Shown in pieces: positions 61,454-64,000 of a stretch of 64,000 bases of DNA. Source of the DNA: Calothrix sp. PCC 7716 (GTDB lineage Bacteria > Cyanobacteriota > Cyanobacteriia > Cyanobacteriales > Nostocaceae); NCBI RefSeq assembly GCF_019977735.1, contig NZ_AP025018.1:9862580-9926579 (forward strand). Reading direction: 5' to 3'. The position numbers and the translations under genes are program-made. Position 1 is the first letter of the stretch; each line of letters opens with the position of its first letter. The notes beneath the pieces were generated by a model. That model searched no databases and was not told where the DNA came from. It saw only the letters and a program-made list of their open reading frames with translations.

Positions 61454-64000
61454 ATGAATAAAGCTCAGTTTCAAGCCTATCAGGAACTCGTTAATAAATT
61501 ATTAAAGTGTCCGAGTGGCAAGGAACAAGAGATTTTAACTACATATCAAAATTTGCTAAATAAAGATTTGATAGCGGTAATGAAAAATACCGTAGTGAAG
61601 CTCAAAGCTCAAGGAAAGCAAAACGATGCTTTTTGGTTAGAAAGCTTTGCTGCAATGTTGTCTGGATTTATTAAAACTTTTCAAAATAAATCATCAGAAG
61701 AGTACTTAGCTTCTTTAACTCAAGTGCTACAAGCTTACGATGATAAAATGTTAGAAACACAACCGCAATCTCAAACATTTAACGAAAAATTAAATAAATT
61801 ATCTGCTAAAGCTTTACGAAGTTGGGGAAAAGTTACCCTTGATTTAGCAAAAAGTAATTGGCAACTTTCTTGCAGAATTGGATTAACAATTGAAAACCGT
61901 TGTAATCGTGCTTTACAAGTATATCAAAGTAATAAAGACAGCTATCAATTGGAAGTTGCAATCGCAGGTTATGAAATTATCTTACCTATTTTTCAAAATA
62001 CATATGAATCACAAAAATCGGCAAAGATAAAAGCTAATCTTGGGTATGCTTACTCTCGTCGTATTTTAGGAAATAGAGCTAAAAACTTAGAAAAAGCAAT
62101 TAGATATTTGAATGAAGCACTAATACAATATGAAGAATTATATAACATCGAAGAATGTTCTTTCATCTTGTCAAAAATTCAAAACTCTTTAGGTTATGCT
62201 CATCGAAATAGTATTTATGGTGATATCTCAAATCATTTAGAAAAAGCGATTAGATGTTATACAGAAGCTTTGACGCTTGATATTTCAGAGTATTTACCTG
62301 AAGATAAAGCTGAAATTTATATTAGTCTAGGTATTTGCTATAGAAAACGTATCTGTGGAGATAAAGAAGAAAATTTAAGAAAAGCAATTAAATTTTATGA
62401 ACAGGCATTAAATATATGCTTGTGTGACCAGTACTCTGAAAAATGGGCAAGAATTCAGCACGCTTTAGGTAAAGCATATTATAGCATAGGTATAATTTAT
62501 TTTTACAACTTTAGTAAAAATAAGGTAGATAATTTTTCAATTGCGATTGAATATTATTATAAATCATTACAAATACGTACTTTTGAAAATAATCCAACCG
62601 AATGGGCAAGAGTACAACATTCTTTAGGTGATGCTTATAGAGATAAAGAATATACAATAGGAAAAGTAAATAATTTTATAAAAGCGATAAATTGCTATTT
62701 GAATGCATTAAAAGTTTATACATACGAGAATCATCCTTACGAATGGGCACAAGTTAATAAGAGTTTGGGAAATGCTTATAGGAAACTTGCTCGTAATAAC
62801 AAATTTGCAAATTGTGGTGATGTATTAGCAAATCTTAATGCAGCAATATCTTGTCATAAAAAATCTTTAGCAGTACTTACAAAGCGTCGTTTTCCTAACG
62901 AGTTTGCAGATGTATCTTTTTACTTAGCTCGTGATTATTACGATGCTGAAAATATGTTAGAAAGTTACGAAAATTTTAAACACGCAATTGAAACTGTTGA
63001 ACTATTGCGCGATGAAATTATTTCTAGTGACGATATTAAGCAAAAATTTGCAGAGAATTGGAATAAACTTTATAGATGTATGGTAGAAGTATGTATCGAC
63101 TTAGAAAAATACATCGAAGCTATTGAATACGTTGAAGGTAGTAAAACCCGTAGTCTTTTTGAACTTCTTGTTAATCGCGATGTTGAAAATTTGTTTTCTC
63201 AAGAGCAACTTCGAGAAATACAAAAAATTAACGAGGAAATTACAAAGCTTCAATATACGATACAACAAACTAATTATTTTAAAGATACAGACGAAATAAA
63301 ATTAAAAAACTTACGTTATAGACGCGATGAATTGCAAAATCAAATAATTGGATTTAACGATAATTTTGAATTTAGGAAATTTCACTCACGTTTTCAAGAT
63401 AGCGACTGTGCAATTGTTGAGTTTTACATTACTCAACAAAGATTTATAGTTTTTATTATTACTTCAACGAAACCTGAACCCACAGTTTTGTCTTTTACTC
63501 AACCTGACTTAAATACTTTAAATAGTGTAGCCAAATTTTATTTTTCAGCATACGAGCAACAAAAAGAACATTGGCAAAATGAACTTCTTACTTATTTGAA
63601 TCAATTGTCTCATTGCTTACATTTGGATGAAATTATTGAACAAATTCCTAATAACTGCAAAACATTAATTTTAATTCCTCATCAATATTTACATTTGCTT
63701 CCTCTTCACGCTTTACCGTTAAAAGTGTTATCTCAACAACAAGAGAATCAAACTTTGATGGAATATTTTACTGGAGGAGTATTTTATATTCCTAGTTGTC
63801 AGCTTTATCAACTGGTAAAACAAAGGTTAAATGCTCAATTTCATAGTCTGTTTGCTATTCAAACTCCCACTAGCGACTTATATGAGCAAGATTTAGGAGC
63901 TATTGGAGCAATTAAAAAACAATTTAAAGATGTTTATATTCTCAAAAATGATAAAGCTAAAAAGTCAGCAATTATTTACTTAAATAGAAAAACACAAACT
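61454..64000 (+). CDS. TPR-repeat CHAT-domain protein, 3' end outside the window
   Basis: 849 codons are visible from ATG 61454 (TGGAG ribosome-binding site) to the window end without a stop. Residues ~160-500 are TPR-type helical repeats ('NLEKAIRYLNEALIQYE', 'WARIQHALGKAYYSIG'), ~550-640 a coiled region, then the CHAT protease-like domain from ~650: 'CAIVEFYITQQRFIVF' and 'LILIPHQYLHLLPLHALP' with the catalytic His. The catalytic Cys should lie beyond the window. CHAT domains are caspase-like peptidases; several TPR-CHAT proteins act in defence or regulated cell death. A gap of 2.9 kb without GGCGCC includes this gene. Confidence 0.85.
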   Translation, partial: MNKAQFQAYQELVNKLLKCPSGKEQEILTTYQNLLNKDLIAVMKNTVVKLKAQGKQNDAFWLESFAAMLSGFIKTFQNKSSEEYLASLTQVLQAYDDKMLETQPQSQTFNEKLNKLSAKALRSWGKVTLDLAKSNWQLSCRIGLTIENRCNRALQVYQSNKDSYQLEVAIAGYEIILPIFQNTYESQKSAKIKANLGYAYSRRILGNRAKNLEKAIRYLNEALIQYEELYNIEECSFILSKIQNSLGYAHRNSIYGDISNHLEKAIRCYTEALTLDISEYLPEDKAEIYISLGICYRKRICGDKEENLRKAIKFYEQALNICLCDQYSEKWARIQHALGKAYYSIGIIYFYNFSKNKVDNFSIAIEYYYKSLQIRTFENNPTEWARVQHSLGDAYRDKEYTIGKVNNFIKAINCYLNALKVYTYENHPYEWAQVNKSLGNAYRKLARNNKFANCGDVLANLNAAISCHKKSLAVLTKRRFPNEFADVSFYLARDYYDAENMLESYENFKHAIETVELLRDEIISSDDIKQKFAENWNKLYRCMVEVCIDLEKYIEAIEYVEGSKTRSLFELLVNRDVENLFSQEQLREIQKINEEITKLQYTIQQTNYFKDTDEIKLKNLRYRRDELQNQIIGFNDNFEFRKFHSRFQDSDCAIVEFYITQQRFIVFIITSTKPEPTVLSFTQPDLNTLNSVAKFYFSAYEQQKEHWQNELLTYLNQLSHCLHLDEIIEQIPNNCKTLILIPHQYLHLLPLHALPLKVLSQQQENQTLMEYFTGGVFYIPSCQLYQLVKQRLNAQFHSLFAIQTPTSDLYEQDLGAIGAIKKQFKDVYILKNDKAKKSAIIYLNRKTQT

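Overview
The window comes from the chromosome of a filamentous cyanobacterium, most likely heterocystous (Nostocales, Calothrix/Rivularia/Nostoc-like). The evidence is a kaiABC operon whose KaiA is the short C-terminal form typical of that order, a photosystem II S4-domain protein, a PknB-AAA-GAF-PAS-GGDEF mega-sensor, a TPR-CHAT protein, DUF433/DUF5615 pairs, and the dispersed hairpins, heptamer arrays and palindromes common in such genomes. The base composition is AT-rich. The classical HIP1 octamer (GCGATCGC) was not seen. Instead the hexamer GGCGCC occurs about 110 times by hand count.

Layout. (1) 1-9790 is part of an integrative, prophage-like element. It carries a membrane-anchored PD-(D/E)XK protein, an ASCH protein, an ERF single-strand annealing protein, small unknown genes, a CoiA-like zinc protein, an excisionase-like gene and a tyrosine integrase, and it ends at the 3' end of tRNA-Cys(GCA). 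An IS200/IS605 element (tnpB/tnpA, 4570-6730) has inserted into it. (2) 9860-10770 holds a decayed DUF433/DUF5615 toxin-antitoxin pair (nonsense codon plus two frameshifts) between two diverged direct repeats. (3) 10936-22364 is a five-gene, minus-strand cluster of secreted DUF11-type proteins with one large outer-membrane beta-barrel. (4) 23101-31238 is housekeeping: ssb, a MalK/UgpC-type ABC ATPase, a glutathionyl-hydroquinone reductase-like GST, hicAB, mnmA, a SPOR-like protein and nnr.

(5) 31239-32668 is a scar region just after nnr. It holds a 168-bp MITE with a 9-bp target duplication, a DUF262 (GmrSD-type) fragment joined out of frame to the tail of a HEPN protein, and a second degenerate copy of the nnr 3' end. 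(6) 33844-41667 encodes an oversized carotenoid oxygenase and the 1844-residue Ser/Thr-kinase-like/ATPase/GAF/PAS/diguanylate cyclase. (7) 41827-49999 mixes a membrane/helical-repeat protein, a truncated two-partner-secretion gene abutting a truncated DUF433 gene, an SDR, a cyclophilin 3' remnant next to a heptamer array, the PSII-S4 protein, a GNAT, two unknowns and a TolC-family protein. (8) 50074-56366 is kaiA-kaiB-kaiC (minus strand) with a divergent CBS-histidine kinase carrying degenerate receivers. (9) 56371-64000 has an ArnT-type glycosyltransferase, an intact DUF433-DUF5615 pair, a purple-acid-phosphatase-like metallophosphoesterase, a Uma2 nuclease and the start of a TPR-CHAT protein that runs off the window.

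The window is rich in scars. Four defence/TA-type loci are broken or orphaned, and a fifth and sixth (58359-58881 and hicAB) look intact. Several dispersed repeats sit inside genes or form gene ends. All function calls are by motif and pattern recognition; no database search was run.
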